From an uncultured Muribaculaceae bacterium (GTDB lineage Bacteria; Bacteroidota; Bacteroidia; Bacteroidales; Muribaculaceae): a DNA stretch of 64,000 nucleotides. Below are positions 7,553-16,737 of this stretch, in pieces. Below the pieces are notes generated by a model. That model was not told where the DNA came from, did no database searches, and saw only the letters and a program-made list of their open reading frames with translations. Numbering within the stretch: the stretch's first letter is position 1; each line of letters begins with the position of its first letter. A program made the position numbers and the translations under genes. Where the stretch lies: NCBI GenBank assembly GCA_910578665.1, contig CAJTQU010000002.1, forward strand, positions 84,703 to 148,702. Reading direction: 5' to 3'.

Positions 7553-9655
7553 ATGTTCAGCTTCCCGTTACAGCAACCTGTAGCAATATTTTTACTTGTA
7601 CTTATGATGATACTCATAACGCCGGTATTGCTTCGGCGTCTCGGGATACCGCACATCGTAGGTATGATACTGGCTGGCATCGTGGTAGGCCCTTACGGTT
7701 TCAATATTCTGGCTAGAGATTCCAGTTTTGAAATCTTCGGCCAGGTCGGGATCCTGTACCTGATGTTTTTAGCCGGAGTAGAGATAGACATGGTCAATTT
7801 GCGGCGTAATTGGCGTCCTGGTGTAAAATTCGGCTTGCTCAGTTTTTTACTGCCTGTGTTTGCCGGCCTGTTAGTATCGCATTATATACTCGGTCTTTCA
7901 TGGCTTACGGGGGCGTTGATTGCCTCCATGCTTGGTTCGCATACACTTATATCATATCCTATAGTCACCCGTTTCGGTCTTACTAATTCCAGAGCAAGCA
8001 TAATAGCTGTATGCGGCACCATCGTTTCTGTTCTGCTTGCACTTATATTATTGGCCGAAGTGGTTGCTGTTCATGATAGTGGAGATGTGGACATTGCCTC
8101 AATTGCCAGACTTCTCATTTATTTGATAGTATATGCGGTGGTCATTTGGTATACGCTTTCTGCCGCCACCCGTTGGTTCTTTCGTAATTTTTCTGACCGT
8201 GTTACACAGTTTATATTCATTTTGGCCGAAGTATTGCTGTCATCTCTATTGGCTCAGTTGATAGGACTGGAGGCCATACTCGGGGCTTTCTATGCAGGTC
8301 TTGTACTCAATCGCTATATACCGTCGCGTTCAGGACTTATGGCGCGTGTAGAATTTGTTGGTAACGCTATATTCATACCTTATTTTCTTATAGGTGTGGG
8401 TATGCTTATGAATGTGAAAGTTATATTCACCGGTTGGGAAGTCATTAAAATCGTTATCGCAGTTACATCTGCAGCTTTGTTTACAAAATGGATAGCGGCA
8501 TGGACCATACAGCGTATGCTTGGCGGCACACGTACAGAGAGACTACTACTTTTCGGACTTACTTCGGGTAAGGCTGCCGCTACTATAGCCGCGACCATCA
8601 TAGGATACAGGTGCGGCCTGCTTTCTGAGGATGTGATGAACGGCGCGGTCATAATGATATTGATATGCTGCAGTGTGGCATCCATCTGTACTGAAAAAGC
8701 TGCTAAAATCATGCGCATGGGCCTAGCGGAAGAACAGATGCAGAAGGACGGTGGAATGAACCGTGTTGTTATGGCCCGTCAGCTTGTGGCTGTTTCCAAT
8801 CCGCTTACGGCAGAAGGCATAATGCGTATGGCTCTGTATATGCGCCACCCGTCCAATCGCAATCAAGTGAACGCCTTATTTATTCGTTCCGGAGACGATG
8901 CCACTGCTATATCAATGGGACGCGAGGCTCTTAAAGAAGTGACGCGTTCTGCATTGGCCGTAGATGTAAAAGTCAGAGAAATAGAACGATATGATGTGAA
9001 TATAGTAGCCGGTCTTACCAATGTGCTCAAAGAACGGGATTGTACCGAGATCATCATAGGGCTGCATCGCCGAAGCAATATAGTAGACACCTTTTTTGGT
9101 GCCATGACGGAGAATCTGCTGCGGTCTACCAATAAAATGATTATAATGAGCCGTTGTTTTGTTCCAGTCAACACTTTGCGCAGGATAGTGGCGGTCGTTC
9201 CTGCGAAAGCGGAATATGAAACTGGCTTTTCTCTCTGGATAGCGAGACTGTCAATGCTGGCAGAACAAATAGGCGGCCGCATGCTGTTTATTGCGTATAG
9301 TGATACCGTGCGCTATATCAAGGGAGTTCTTCAGATGCTTAATGTGAGCTTATTGGTTAAATATAATGAGCTGGCGGAATGGGATGACTTTATTACCGCA
9401 TCAGCTGACATCGGAGAAGAGGACCTGCTGGCAGTGGTCGGTGCGCGTAAAACGTCAATATCGTATAATTCCGACCTGGAATCCCTGCCCACGTATCTGA
9501 GTCGTTATTTTTCAAGACACAATCTTCTTGTTATTTATCCTGAGCAATTCGGTCCTGAAGCACAATTGCCCACTCCGGTAGACTCGCTGGCTACTGCTAT
9601 TGATTCCTCACCGGGCGGTTTTAAATGGTTTTCGCTATTGCGCAGGAGAAAATAA
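7553..9655 (+). CDS. CPA2-type cation/proton antiporter with C-terminal USP-like region
   Basis: A 700-residue protein. Residues 1-390 contain about twelve transmembrane helices of the Na+/H+ exchanger (CPA2/Kef) fold, including the LRRLGIPHIVGMILAGIVVGPYG entry region and LAEVLLSSLLAQLIGLEAILGAFYAGLVL. Residues about 410-690 are soluble and look like two universal-stress-protein-like halves (for example NVLKERDCTEIIIGLHRRS). Such proteins exchange Na+ or K+ for protons and are gated by the cytosolic part. No conventional RCK nucleotide-binding domain is seen. It starts 51 bases after the permease gene without a clear promoter. Confidence 0.87.
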   Translation: MFSFPLQQPVAIFLLVLMMILITPVLLRRLGIPHIVGMILAGIVVGPYGFNILARDSSFEIFGQVGILYLMFLAGVEIDMVNLRRNWRPGVKFGLLSFLLPVFAGLLVSHYILGLSWLTGALIASMLGSHTLISYPIVTRFGLTNSRASIIAVCGTIVSVLLALILLAEVVAVHDSGDVDIASIARLLIYLIVYAVVIWYTLSAATRWFFRNFSDRVTQFIFILAEVLLSSLLAQLIGLEAILGAFYAGLVLNRYIPSRSGLMARVEFVGNAIFIPYFLIGVGMLMNVKVIFTGWEVIKIVIAVTSAALFTKWIAAWTIQRMLGGTRTERLLLFGLTSGKAAATIAATIIGYRCGLLSEDVMNGAVIMILICCSVASICTEKAAKIMRMGLAEEQMQKDGGMNRVVMARQLVAVSNPLTAEGIMRMALYMRHPSNRNQVNALFIRSGDDATAISMGREALKEVTRSALAVDVKVREIERYDVNIVAGLTNVLKERDCTEIIIGLHRRSNIVDTFFGAMTENLLRSTNKMIIMSRCFVPVNTLRRIVAVVPAKAEYETGFSLWIARLSMLAEQIGGRMLFIAYSDTVRYIKGVLQMLNVSLLVKYNELAEWDDFITASADIGEEDLLAVVGARKTSISYNSDLESLPTYLSRYFSRHNLLVIYPEQFGPEAQLPTPVDSLATAIDSSPGGFKWFSLLRRRK

Positions 9656-9692
9656 GTATACAGAGGAAACTTTTGTGTTTGTGTGTTCATTA

Positions 9693-9732
9693 TATAATTA
9701 TAGGATTGTTTGCATCCACGACTATAATTATA
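9693..9732. repeat. 11-bp perfect inverted repeat in the DUF3108 leader
   Basis: TATAATTATAG at 9693-9703 and its exact complement CTATAATTATA at 9722-9732 flank an 18-base spacer, ending 14 bases before the ATG at 9746. Each arm contains the palindromic core TATAATTATA, so it could be an operator for a dimeric regulator or a weak hairpin. Nothing else supports either role. Confidence 0.4.
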
Positions 9733-9745
9733 ACTAAAACTCATC

Positions 9746-10516
9746 ATGAAAAAACTACACATTATTCTGCTTGTAGCGCTTGTTTCCCCTATATTATGTC
9801 TTGCCCAGGCTGGTGTCCCTTTTACCAATGAGATTCTTAAATACGTTGTGCAGTACAAGTGGGGCATGGTTCAGAAGAATGCTGCTACAGCCACCATTAC
9901 TTTACGTAATAATCCACAAAATTATTCCATTCGTTTGACAGCAGCCACTCTGCCGTGGGCTGATAAGCTTTTTCCTTTGCGAGATACCTTGAGCACTACA
10001 ATCTCAAAAGCGACATTCCGTCCTGTTAATTATACAAAAGTAACCCATGAAAATGGTAAATATCGCAAAGATATAATAAATTACACTTATGTGGGCAACC
10101 ATGTATATGGCCAGTGTACAAGGGCCAAGGCTGCTGAAGGAGGTAGACCTACTGTCTCTAAAAAAAGTTTTAGCTCCACAGGTCCTACGTATGACATGGT
10201 TAGTATTTTTTATTTTGTAAGAGCACTTAATTTTGATAAACTGAACGGAGGTAAAATAGTCAAAGCCTCCCTGTTTTCAGGTAGCGGTGTAGAATCAATA
10301 AAAATCAAGAATGTAGGCATACAAAATACTAAACTGCCTAATGGGAAGAGTTATAGATGCTACCATCTACAACTTACATTTACATCTCAGTCCGGTAAAA
10401 CAGCCTCTGCGCCACTGGACGTTTGGGTAACGACAGATAAGGCGCATACACCGGTCAAGATGGTTGGCAAGCTTCCCATAGGCCAGGTGCGTTGCTTTCT
10501 GACATCTGGCCTTTAG
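9746..10516 (+). CDS. DUF3108 domain-containing exported protein
   Basis: A 256-residue protein with a signal peptide (MKKLHIILLVALVSPILCLAQ, cleavage likely after LAQ) and a beta-rich body resembling the DUF3108 family of periplasmic proteins. Recognisable features are the early YVVQYKWGMVQKN segment, FDMVSIFYF-like TYDMVSIFYFVRAL, and the late VWVTTDKAHTPVKM strand. Function is unknown; the fold is LolA/LolB-like. The gene converges on the L,D-transpeptidase gene with a 14-base gap; an imperfect hairpin (10510-10544) spans both stop codons. Confidence 0.75.
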   Translation: MKKLHIILLVALVSPILCLAQAGVPFTNEILKYVVQYKWGMVQKNAATATITLRNNPQNYSIRLTAATLPWADKLFPLRDTLSTTISKATFRPVNYTKVTHENGKYRKDIINYTYVGNHVYGQCTRAKAAEGGRPTVSKKSFSSTGPTYDMVSIFYFVRALNFDKLNGGKIVKASLFSGSGVESIKIKNVGIQNTKLPNGKSYRCYHLQLTFTSQSGKTASAPLDVWVTTDKAHTPVKMVGKLPIGQVRCFLTSGL

Positions 10517-10530
10517 GAATAGTCTCAAGA

Positions 10531-11499
10531 TCATTCCAAAGAGGTTGTTTCTTCCTCTACGGTCTGGCTCTCAGTAGGTTCTGTTATTTCACGTGGAGCG
10601 GAATCGTTTTTAATAGAATCACCGGATATGACTTTTGGCTCTTCTACGGTCTGCTTTTTCGGTTTAGGTGTGCTGGCCGATGACCGGGCATAGCGTCCCT
10701 CGATATCAGAGGTAATTGATGTGATATACACACCCTCGCTCTCATTTACCTGCTTATCTCTTTTGCCCGGTGTAATGATTATAGGCATGCCTATCTCGAC
10801 ATATTCCACCAACTCCATGATATTTTCATTTTTGACGCGGATACAGCCGTGGCTGCAACGCCGTCCGATACTGCCCGGAGCAGCAGTGCCATGTATGCCT
10901 ATCTGCGTTGTAACAGGAGTTTTAACACGTATGAATCGCGGACCGAACTGACCTTTTGCCGGAGATGTATAGCCGTCATCATTTGTAAATAACCAGTCAG
11001 TACTGTTGTATACACCTTCGGCACTGAAAAATCCTTCCGGAGTTCTTGAATCAGCTTTCCGGTGTTTTGTACCGTAATTTTTTGCGCAGGCCATACCGTA
11101 ACTTAATTGTTCCCGTCCATACTTATCAAATAACGTTACACGCATTATATCCTTGTCAACGACTATGAAACGTTTGTACGGACTGTTAAGGAGCTTGGTC
11201 AGATATGGCAGATTTTCACCAGCCATGTGGTGGAAAATACCGGCGGAATATTTACTGGCATCAGCCGATGAATTCATATAATTTATGGCATCCTGTGCGG
11301 AAGAGAACGAATTCGTTCCCCATACGGGCTCCTCACTATCTTCATCCTCTTGAGGTTCATTCTTTTCGTCAGGTACCGAGTCGGCTACATGTGTGACAAT
11401 ATCTTCCGCAGGATATGCAGAGTCAAAATCCGTATTATGATTTTTTTTCGAACACGCAATGACTATAGCCATTGTAAGTACAGGCGTAACTATGTGCAT
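10531..11499 (-). CDS. L,D-transpeptidase (YkuD) lipoprotein
   Basis: A 322-residue lipoprotein that should form 3-3 peptidoglycan cross-links or anchor proteins to the wall. The YkuD domain (about residues 95-250) carries the catalytic motif: GIHGTAAPG followed by SHGCIRVKN with nucleophilic Cys. The N-terminus MHIVTPVLTMAIVIACS has a lipobox ending in Cys16, so it is probably lipidated. The C-terminal ~70 residues are acidic, low-complexity and Glu/Thr/Ser-rich. An upstream in-frame TTG at 11553 lies inside the -7 box and cannot be the start, so I use ATG 11499. Confidence 0.9.
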   Translation of the reverse strand: MHIVTPVLTMAIVIACSKKNHNTDFDSAYPAEDIVTHVADSVPDEKNEPQEDEDSEEPVWGTNSFSSAQDAINYMNSSADASKYSAGIFHHMAGENLPYLTKLLNSPYKRFIVVDKDIMRVTLFDKYGREQLSYGMACAKNYGTKHRKADSRTPEGFFSAEGVYNSTDWLFTNDDGYTSPAKGQFGPRFIRVKTPVTTQIGIHGTAAPGSIGRRCSHGCIRVKNENIMELVEYVEIGMPIIITPGKRDKQVNESEGVYITSITSDIEGRYARSSASTPKPKKQTVEEPKVISGDSIKNDSAPREITEPTESQTVEEETTSLE

Positions 11500-11550
11500 G
11501 AAGCGCCGGAAACAAAATTCTTTCACGAAAAAGCGGTTAAAAAATTTGTG

Positions 11551-11582
11551 CAAAATTAGTTAAATATCTCAGAACAGCCAAA
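11551..11582 (-). promoter_or_regulatory. Consensus promoter for the L,D-transpeptidase gene
   Basis: On the minus strand TTTG (11582-11579), 20 bases, then TAATTTTG (11558-11551). The spacing and both boxes match the Bacteroides consensus exactly. The start of transcription would fall near 11543, about 45 bases before the chosen ATG. Confidence 0.8.
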
Positions 11583-11641
11583 TTACTTGTGTGTAATGTG
11601 CTTCATATGTTTGTTTAACAATAATTGGGGGCATATTAGGG

Positions 11642-11854
11642 ATGAAAATATCAAAAAAAGTGTTAACTTCGCATCTTGATATGACAACATTTCATACCAT
11701 AATATTTGTTCTGTTTACGCTGCTTTGGCTTGGTCTGGCCTATATCATACTTGATTTGGGAGGCGTAACGTTATATAATATACTAGTGGTTCTTGTAGCC
11801 GGCGGCATAATATTGCTTCCGTTGTGGAAACGCTGGCGTATGCCCAAAGATTAG
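11642..11854 (+). CDS. Small two-helix membrane protein
   Basis: A 70-residue protein with two hydrophobic helices (about residues 16-39 and 44-61) and a basic tail (WKRWRMPKD). No known domain is recognised. An internal ATG at 11681 would give a 57-residue protein beginning MTTFHTI directly at the first helix; a TAACTTCG sequence at 11664-11671, one mismatch from a -7 box, lies just before it, so the short form may be the real one. It ends 25 bases before dxs and may be co-transcribed with it. Confidence 0.6.
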   Translation: MKISKKVLTSHLDMTTFHTIIFVLFTLLWLGLAYIILDLGGVTLYNILVVLVAGGIILLPLWKRWRMPKD

Positions 11855-11879
11855 TTGTAAACACACGCTTAAAGTATAT

Positions 11880-13850
11880 ATGTCTGACAAGACTATTGAA
11901 AATAGCATAAAGATAGATGCAGCCGGCACCGTGTCAGATTCCGGCAACATATTGGACAATGTAAATCTGCCTACTGATTTGCGGCAATTGAGCATTGACA
12001 AGCTGCCTGCCGTGTGCCAGGCATTGCGTGACCGTATTATCAATACTCTTAGCACCAATCCAGGGCATTTCGCATCATCTATGGGGGCGGTAGAGCTTAC
12101 AGTGGCTCTTCATTATGTCTATAACACTCCTTATGATAAAATTGTATGGGATGTCGGTCATCAGGCATATTCCCATAAATTGCTCACCGGACGCAAAGAC
12201 AGGTTTGACACACTTCGCAAGCAGGGTGGGCTGAGCGGATTCCCTAATCCTGCGGAAAGTGAATATGATACATTTATTGCGGGTCATGCCTCTAACTCCA
12301 TATCGGCAGCTCTCGGTATGGCCATAGCTGCAAGACTAACTCCCGAAGAAGAAAAACGCCGTACTGTAGCAGTGATAGGTGATGCATCTATATCGGGCGG
12401 ATTGGCTTTCGAGGGACTTAATAATGCATCCTGCAATGATAACAATCTGCTTATCATCCTTAATGACAATGATATGTCTATTGATGATAATGTGGGTGCG
12501 TTACACCGCTATCTATCACGCATATCAACATCCGCACGTTATAACGATATGCGTTATAGAGCCTATAACTTTTTAAAGCGCCATAATTTTGTGGGCGACA
12601 AGGGGCGCGGCATGCTGATTCGTTTTACGAACGCAGTAAAGAGCCTGATATCCAAGAGACAAAATATATTTGACGGACTTAATATCAGATATTTCGGGCC
12701 TATTGACGGGCATGATGTAGAGAATCTTGTGAAGGTATTACGCGAAATAAAGGATATGGATGGTCCTCGCCTCTTGCATCTATGCACAGTTAAAGGAAAA
12801 GGATTTGCGCCAGCAGAAGCCAATCCGTCGGTATGGCATGCTCCGGGTACATTTGATCCTAAAACAGGCGTACGTCCGTCTAGTGGCAGCAATAAGCCAA
12901 AGCCACTTAAATGGCAGGATGTTTTCGGTCGTTCTCTAGTTGAACTTGCTGAATCGCACCCTGATATTGTAGGTGTTACTGCAGCAATGCCTTCGGGTAC
13001 CTCCATGAACTGTATGCTTGAACGGTTTCCGAAGCGGACATTCGATGTAGGCATATCAGAAGGACATGCGGTAACTTTTTCCGGCGGCCTTGCTGCTGCC
13101 GGAAAGCATCCTTTTGTAGCTATATATTCATCATTTCTACAGAGAGCTTATGATAATATAATACATGATGTGTCTATACAGCATCTTCCAGTCACTTTCT
13201 GTATAGACCGCGCCGGCGTTGTCGGTGATGACGGTGTCACACACCATGGTTTGTTTGATATGGCTTATCTGGCTGTAATACCGGGTATGACGGTTGGTTC
13301 TCCCATGGATGAGTCATCATTGCGAAATATGATGTATACATCGCTCTCTTATAACGGCCCTATAGCAATAAGGTATCCGCGCGGTAATGCATTCAATCCG
13401 GTATGGCAGACGCCGTTCGAGCAGATTGAGATAGGACGATCCAGACGGTTGCTTGACGGTGTATCAGGAGGTATAGCTGTCATGACAATCGGACCTGTAG
13501 GGCATGATGTGGCTCAATTGGCAGAAGAATTAGCCTCGGAAGGAATATATATAGCCCACTATGATATGATGTGGCTTAAGCCTCTTGATACCAAAGCTAT
13601 AGAGGCTGCAGCAAGCAGATATGCCGCTGTTCTGACTGTTGAGGACGGTACAGTGCGCGGTGGTCTGGGAAGTATGATTACGGAACATCTGGCGTCTATA
13701 GGCAGCCATCTGCCCGTAGTCAAGCTAGGCACACCTGCCGACCAGTGGGTGCACCATGGTTCTGTATCGCAATTACGACGAGACTGCGGATATGATGCAG
13801 AAGGTATAAAGAATGCAATCAGGAATTTGCACAACACTCTTGCCAAATGA
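11880..13850 (+). CDS. dxs: 1-deoxy-D-xylulose-5-phosphate synthase
   Basis: First enzyme of the MEP isoprenoid pathway: condenses pyruvate and glyceraldehyde 3-phosphate using thiamine diphosphate. The 656-residue protein shows VGHQAYSHKLLTGR near residue 93, the ThDP motif GDASISGGLAFEGLNNA...NDNDMSI, the FDVGISEGHAV glutamate of the transketolase pyrimidine domain, and the C-terminal TVEDGTVRGGLGS. There is an N-terminal extension of about 30 residues compared with typical Dxs. Its TGA overlaps the trkA ATG by four bases (13847-13850). Confidence 0.95.
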   Translation: MSDKTIENSIKIDAAGTVSDSGNILDNVNLPTDLRQLSIDKLPAVCQALRDRIINTLSTNPGHFASSMGAVELTVALHYVYNTPYDKIVWDVGHQAYSHKLLTGRKDRFDTLRKQGGLSGFPNPAESEYDTFIAGHASNSISAALGMAIAARLTPEEEKRRTVAVIGDASISGGLAFEGLNNASCNDNNLLIILNDNDMSIDDNVGALHRYLSRISTSARYNDMRYRAYNFLKRHNFVGDKGRGMLIRFTNAVKSLISKRQNIFDGLNIRYFGPIDGHDVENLVKVLREIKDMDGPRLLHLCTVKGKGFAPAEANPSVWHAPGTFDPKTGVRPSSGSNKPKPLKWQDVFGRSLVELAESHPDIVGVTAAMPSGTSMNCMLERFPKRTFDVGISEGHAVTFSGGLAAAGKHPFVAIYSSFLQRAYDNIIHDVSIQHLPVTFCIDRAGVVGDDGVTHHGLFDMAYLAVIPGMTVGSPMDESSLRNMMYTSLSYNGPIAIRYPRGNAFNPVWQTPFEQIEIGRSRRLLDGVSGGIAVMTIGPVGHDVAQLAEELASEGIYIAHYDMMWLKPLDTKAIEAAASRYAAVLTVEDGTVRGGLGSMITEHLASIGSHLPVVKLGTPADQWVHHGSVSQLRRDCGYDAEGIKNAIRNLHNTLAK

Positions 13851-15181
13851 AGATTATTATAGCAGGTGCCGGAGAGGTAGGCACCCATCTGGCAAAGATG
13901 CTTTCAAACGAGGATCAGGATATAATCTTGATCGACAGCGACCAGGAAAGTCTTGACCTGATTGACAATAATTATAATCTCATGACCTATAACGGGTCTA
14001 CTTCATCGTTTCGCACACTGCGTGACGTCGGAGTTCAGGACGCGGACCTGTACATAGCCGTAACCCCTTACGAAACACGAAATATAACGTCATGCGCCAT
14101 AGCCAAGCAGTTAGGCGCGAGATGCACAGTGGCCAGAATAGACAATTTTGAGTTTTTAGGCGCGTCGTGTAGTAAAACTTTGTCCGCGATAGGTGTCGAC
14201 AGATTAATATATCCGGAGCATCTGGCAGCGCAAGAGCTTATTTTATCACTTAACCATAACTGGGCACGGCACTGGGCCGAACTGGCAGACGGACGCCTGC
14301 TACTTATTGGTGTTAAGGTGAGAGGTAATTGTTCGCTGATAAACCACCAGCTTAAAGATCTGCCTGTATCTAACCATACATTCCATATCGCAGCCATAAA
14401 ACGCAATCATGAGACCATTATTCCTAATGGTGACGATGAGATTCTTGACGGAGATATTGTTTTTTTCGTAACATTTGAAAAGGATGTCGATCTCATACGT
14501 GAATTGTGCGGCAAGAAGAGTTTCCAGATAAAACGTGTGCTTATAATGGGAGGCAGTCGGATTGCCATGCGTTTTGCTCTTGAAAGCGAGGGGCGTTTTG
14601 ATATAAAGATAATCGAGCCGAATAGAAGTATTTGTGAACGTCTGGCCACACGTCTTCCTGATTGCGAGATAGAACATGGTGATGCCAGGGACATTGACAC
14701 CCTCCGGGAAAACCATATAGGACAGTACGATGCTTTCGTAGCATTATCGGACTCGTCCGAGACCAATATTCTGGCATGCCTGACGGCAAAAGAGTTCGGT
14801 ATACGCAAGACTGTGGCCGATGTAGAAAACATACAGTTTATAGGGCAGGCTGAGAGCCTTAATATCGGCACTATATTAAATAAAAAACTAATTGCCTCAT
14901 CGCGAATATTCAAGATGCTGCTCGACGCGGATGAGAGCAATAACAAGAGTTTTGCGCTGCCTGATGCTGAAGTTGCAGAGCTGACAGTCAAGCAGCATGC
15001 AAAGATCACACGAGGATATATTAAAGATTTGCGCATGCCCTACGGCATGACACTGGCCGCGGTCATCCATGACGGCCAGTGCTCACTTGTTTCAGGTATG
15101 ACTCGTATCGAACCCGGAGACGGTGTCGTGGTTTTTTGTCTGACCGGCACTATACATAAGGTCGAAAAATGGTTTAATTAA
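13847..15181 (+). CDS. trkA: Trk potassium uptake regulatory subunit TrkA
   Basis: Cytosolic gating subunit of the Trk K+ channel. The 444-residue protein contains two tandem RCK modules: a Rossmann NAD(H)-binding half at residues 1-125 (IIAGAGEVGTHLAKML, then DSD at the end of strand 2), a TrkA-C domain around 140-220, and a second set from about residue 230 (VLIMGGSRIAMRFA) to the C-terminus. The second glycine motif is degraded (GGSRIA), common for the regulatory half. It overlaps dxs by four bases and trkH by one (TAATG), so trkA and trkH should be co-translated. Confidence 0.95.
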   Translation: MKIIIAGAGEVGTHLAKMLSNEDQDIILIDSDQESLDLIDNNYNLMTYNGSTSSFRTLRDVGVQDADLYIAVTPYETRNITSCAIAKQLGARCTVARIDNFEFLGASCSKTLSAIGVDRLIYPEHLAAQELILSLNHNWARHWAELADGRLLLIGVKVRGNCSLINHQLKDLPVSNHTFHIAAIKRNHETIIPNGDDEILDGDIVFFVTFEKDVDLIRELCGKKSFQIKRVLIMGGSRIAMRFALESEGRFDIKIIEPNRSICERLATRLPDCEIEHGDARDIDTLRENHIGQYDAFVALSDSSETNILACLTAKEFGIRKTVADVENIQFIGQAESLNIGTILNKKLIASSRIFKMLLDADESNNKSFALPDAEVAELTVKQHAKITRGYIKDLRMPYGMTLAAVIHDGQCSLVSGMTRIEPGDGVVVFCLTGTIHKVEKWFN

Positions 15182-16650
15182 TGTTTTCCGGTAGAAAGTA
15201 TATTAATATCGTGATGCTGCTGCGCGTCATAGGCTGGCTGTTGCTCATAGAAGCCGGCTTTATGGCTATTCCGCTTGTGACGTCGCTGATATACCGTGAA
15301 CCTACATATATATCATTTGCCATAGGCATGGGTATTACGCTCGTAGCCGGATGTATAATGATGGGGCTGAAGCCGCGTAGCCGCGAAATGGGTAAGAGGG
15401 AAGCCATACTTCTTACGGCCATGGTGTGGGTTGTCTTCTCTCTATTCGGTATGATACCGTTCCTTCTTTCTTCTATCCATATAACTGTTACAGACGCTTT
15501 TTTTGAAACGATAAGCGGCTTTACCACTACCGGGCTTTCTGTCATAAAGAGCATAGATGCCTTGCCACGCGGTTTCGTGATCTGGCGTTGTGTTATGCAG
15601 TGGATAGGAGGCATGGGTATAATCCTGTTCACACTGGCCGTGCTCCCTATGCTCAATTATCAAGGCGGCATGCAGCTTTTTAATGCGGAGGTGAGCGGCA
15701 TAACCCACAGCAAATTGCGACCGCGTGTCAGCTCTACGGCCAAAGGTTTATGGACGGTCTATTTCTGCCTCACTGCGGCAATAATTATTTTGCTTTCCTT
15801 CTCTGAAATGAATATTTTCGAGGCTGTATGTTACGGTCTTTCCACGATGAGCACAGGCGGTTTTGCCACGTCTGATATGGGAATGGGAGCATGGGATTCG
15901 ACATATATTAAAATAGTTGTCGCGATATTCATGTTCCTTGGCGGTGTCAATTTTGCTTTGATGTTCCAGGCCGGCACAGGTAATTTTAAGCCTCTGCGAC
16001 ATAATACAGCGTTCAAATGGTATGTCTGTATAGTATTTATTGCTACAGCGATAATGGCTATAAGCCTTAGTCTGGAGGGGCATGCTGAGAACTGGGATGA
16101 TGTGACCATAGACCCGTTATTCCAGGCTATCTCCGTAATGTCGTCGACAGGGCTTACAGAACCTGATTTTGCAAAGTGGGGCAGTCCTGCGTTATGCCTT
16201 ATAGTAGCAATGATGTTTATAGGCGCGTGTGCCGGCAGTACGTGCGGCGGTGCCAAGATAGACAGGTTTATGGTATGTCTGAAGAATATTAAAAATGAAT
16301 TTTTCAGGATAATGCATCCGAATGCCGTACTTACGGTTAGGGTAAACGGTATGGGTACGTCTCCCGATATTATACAGAAAGCTATAATGTTTATAATTAT
16401 CTACGTACTTGTGATAGGTGCGGCCGGAACAGTGTTCGTATGCCTCGGCATACCGATGGTAGATGCTTATTTTTCTGCGCTTGAAGCTATTTCCAATACC
16501 GGTATTTCTGTTAGTCTGGAGGGCATACCTACCAATTATTCTGCTTTTCCACCTCTTGGCAAATGGGTGCTTTCGCTTGTTATGCTCATAGGCCGACTGG
16601 AATTGTACACCGTATTGTTGCTGTTCACGGGAACATTTTGGACAAAGTGA
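15181..16650 (+). CDS. trkH: Trk potassium uptake channel subunit TrkH
   Basis: Inner-membrane K+ channel of 489 residues with four MPM repeats. The selectivity-filter segments are visible in order: TTTGLSV (about residue 120), STGGFAT (about 225), SSTGLTEPD (about 324) and SNTGISVS (about 442). The membrane topology and length match the family. It overlaps the trkA stop by one base. Coupling to the neighbouring dxs gene is positional only; I see no metabolic reason for it. Confidence 0.95.
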   Translation: MFSGRKYINIVMLLRVIGWLLLIEAGFMAIPLVTSLIYREPTYISFAIGMGITLVAGCIMMGLKPRSREMGKREAILLTAMVWVVFSLFGMIPFLLSSIHITVTDAFFETISGFTTTGLSVIKSIDALPRGFVIWRCVMQWIGGMGIILFTLAVLPMLNYQGGMQLFNAEVSGITHSKLRPRVSSTAKGLWTVYFCLTAAIIILLSFSEMNIFEAVCYGLSTMSTGGFATSDMGMGAWDSTYIKIVVAIFMFLGGVNFALMFQAGTGNFKPLRHNTAFKWYVCIVFIATAIMAISLSLEGHAENWDDVTIDPLFQAISVMSSTGLTEPDFAKWGSPALCLIVAMMFIGACAGSTCGGAKIDRFMVCLKNIKNEFFRIMHPNAVLTVRVNGMGTSPDIIQKAIMFIIIYVLVIGAAGTVFVCLGIPMVDAYFSALEAISNTGISVSLEGIPTNYSAFPPLGKWVLSLVMLIGRLELYTVLLLFTGTFWTK

Positions 16651-16693
16651 TTATTTTGTGAAAATAGAGGTGCGAAGTCCCGGATTTTTTTGC

Positions 16694-16701
16694 TAATTTT
16701 G
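16694..16701 (+). promoter_or_regulatory. -7 box TAATTTTG upstream of ftsK
   Basis: TAATTTTG matches the -7 consensus and lies 36 bases before ATG 16738. No TTTG is seen 19-21 bases upstream. The position overlaps an in-frame TTG at 16690, which argues against that start for ftsK. Confidence 0.45.
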
Positions 16702-16737
16702 CATGATAAAACCCCATTGTTCAAGGGGGGACCGCAG

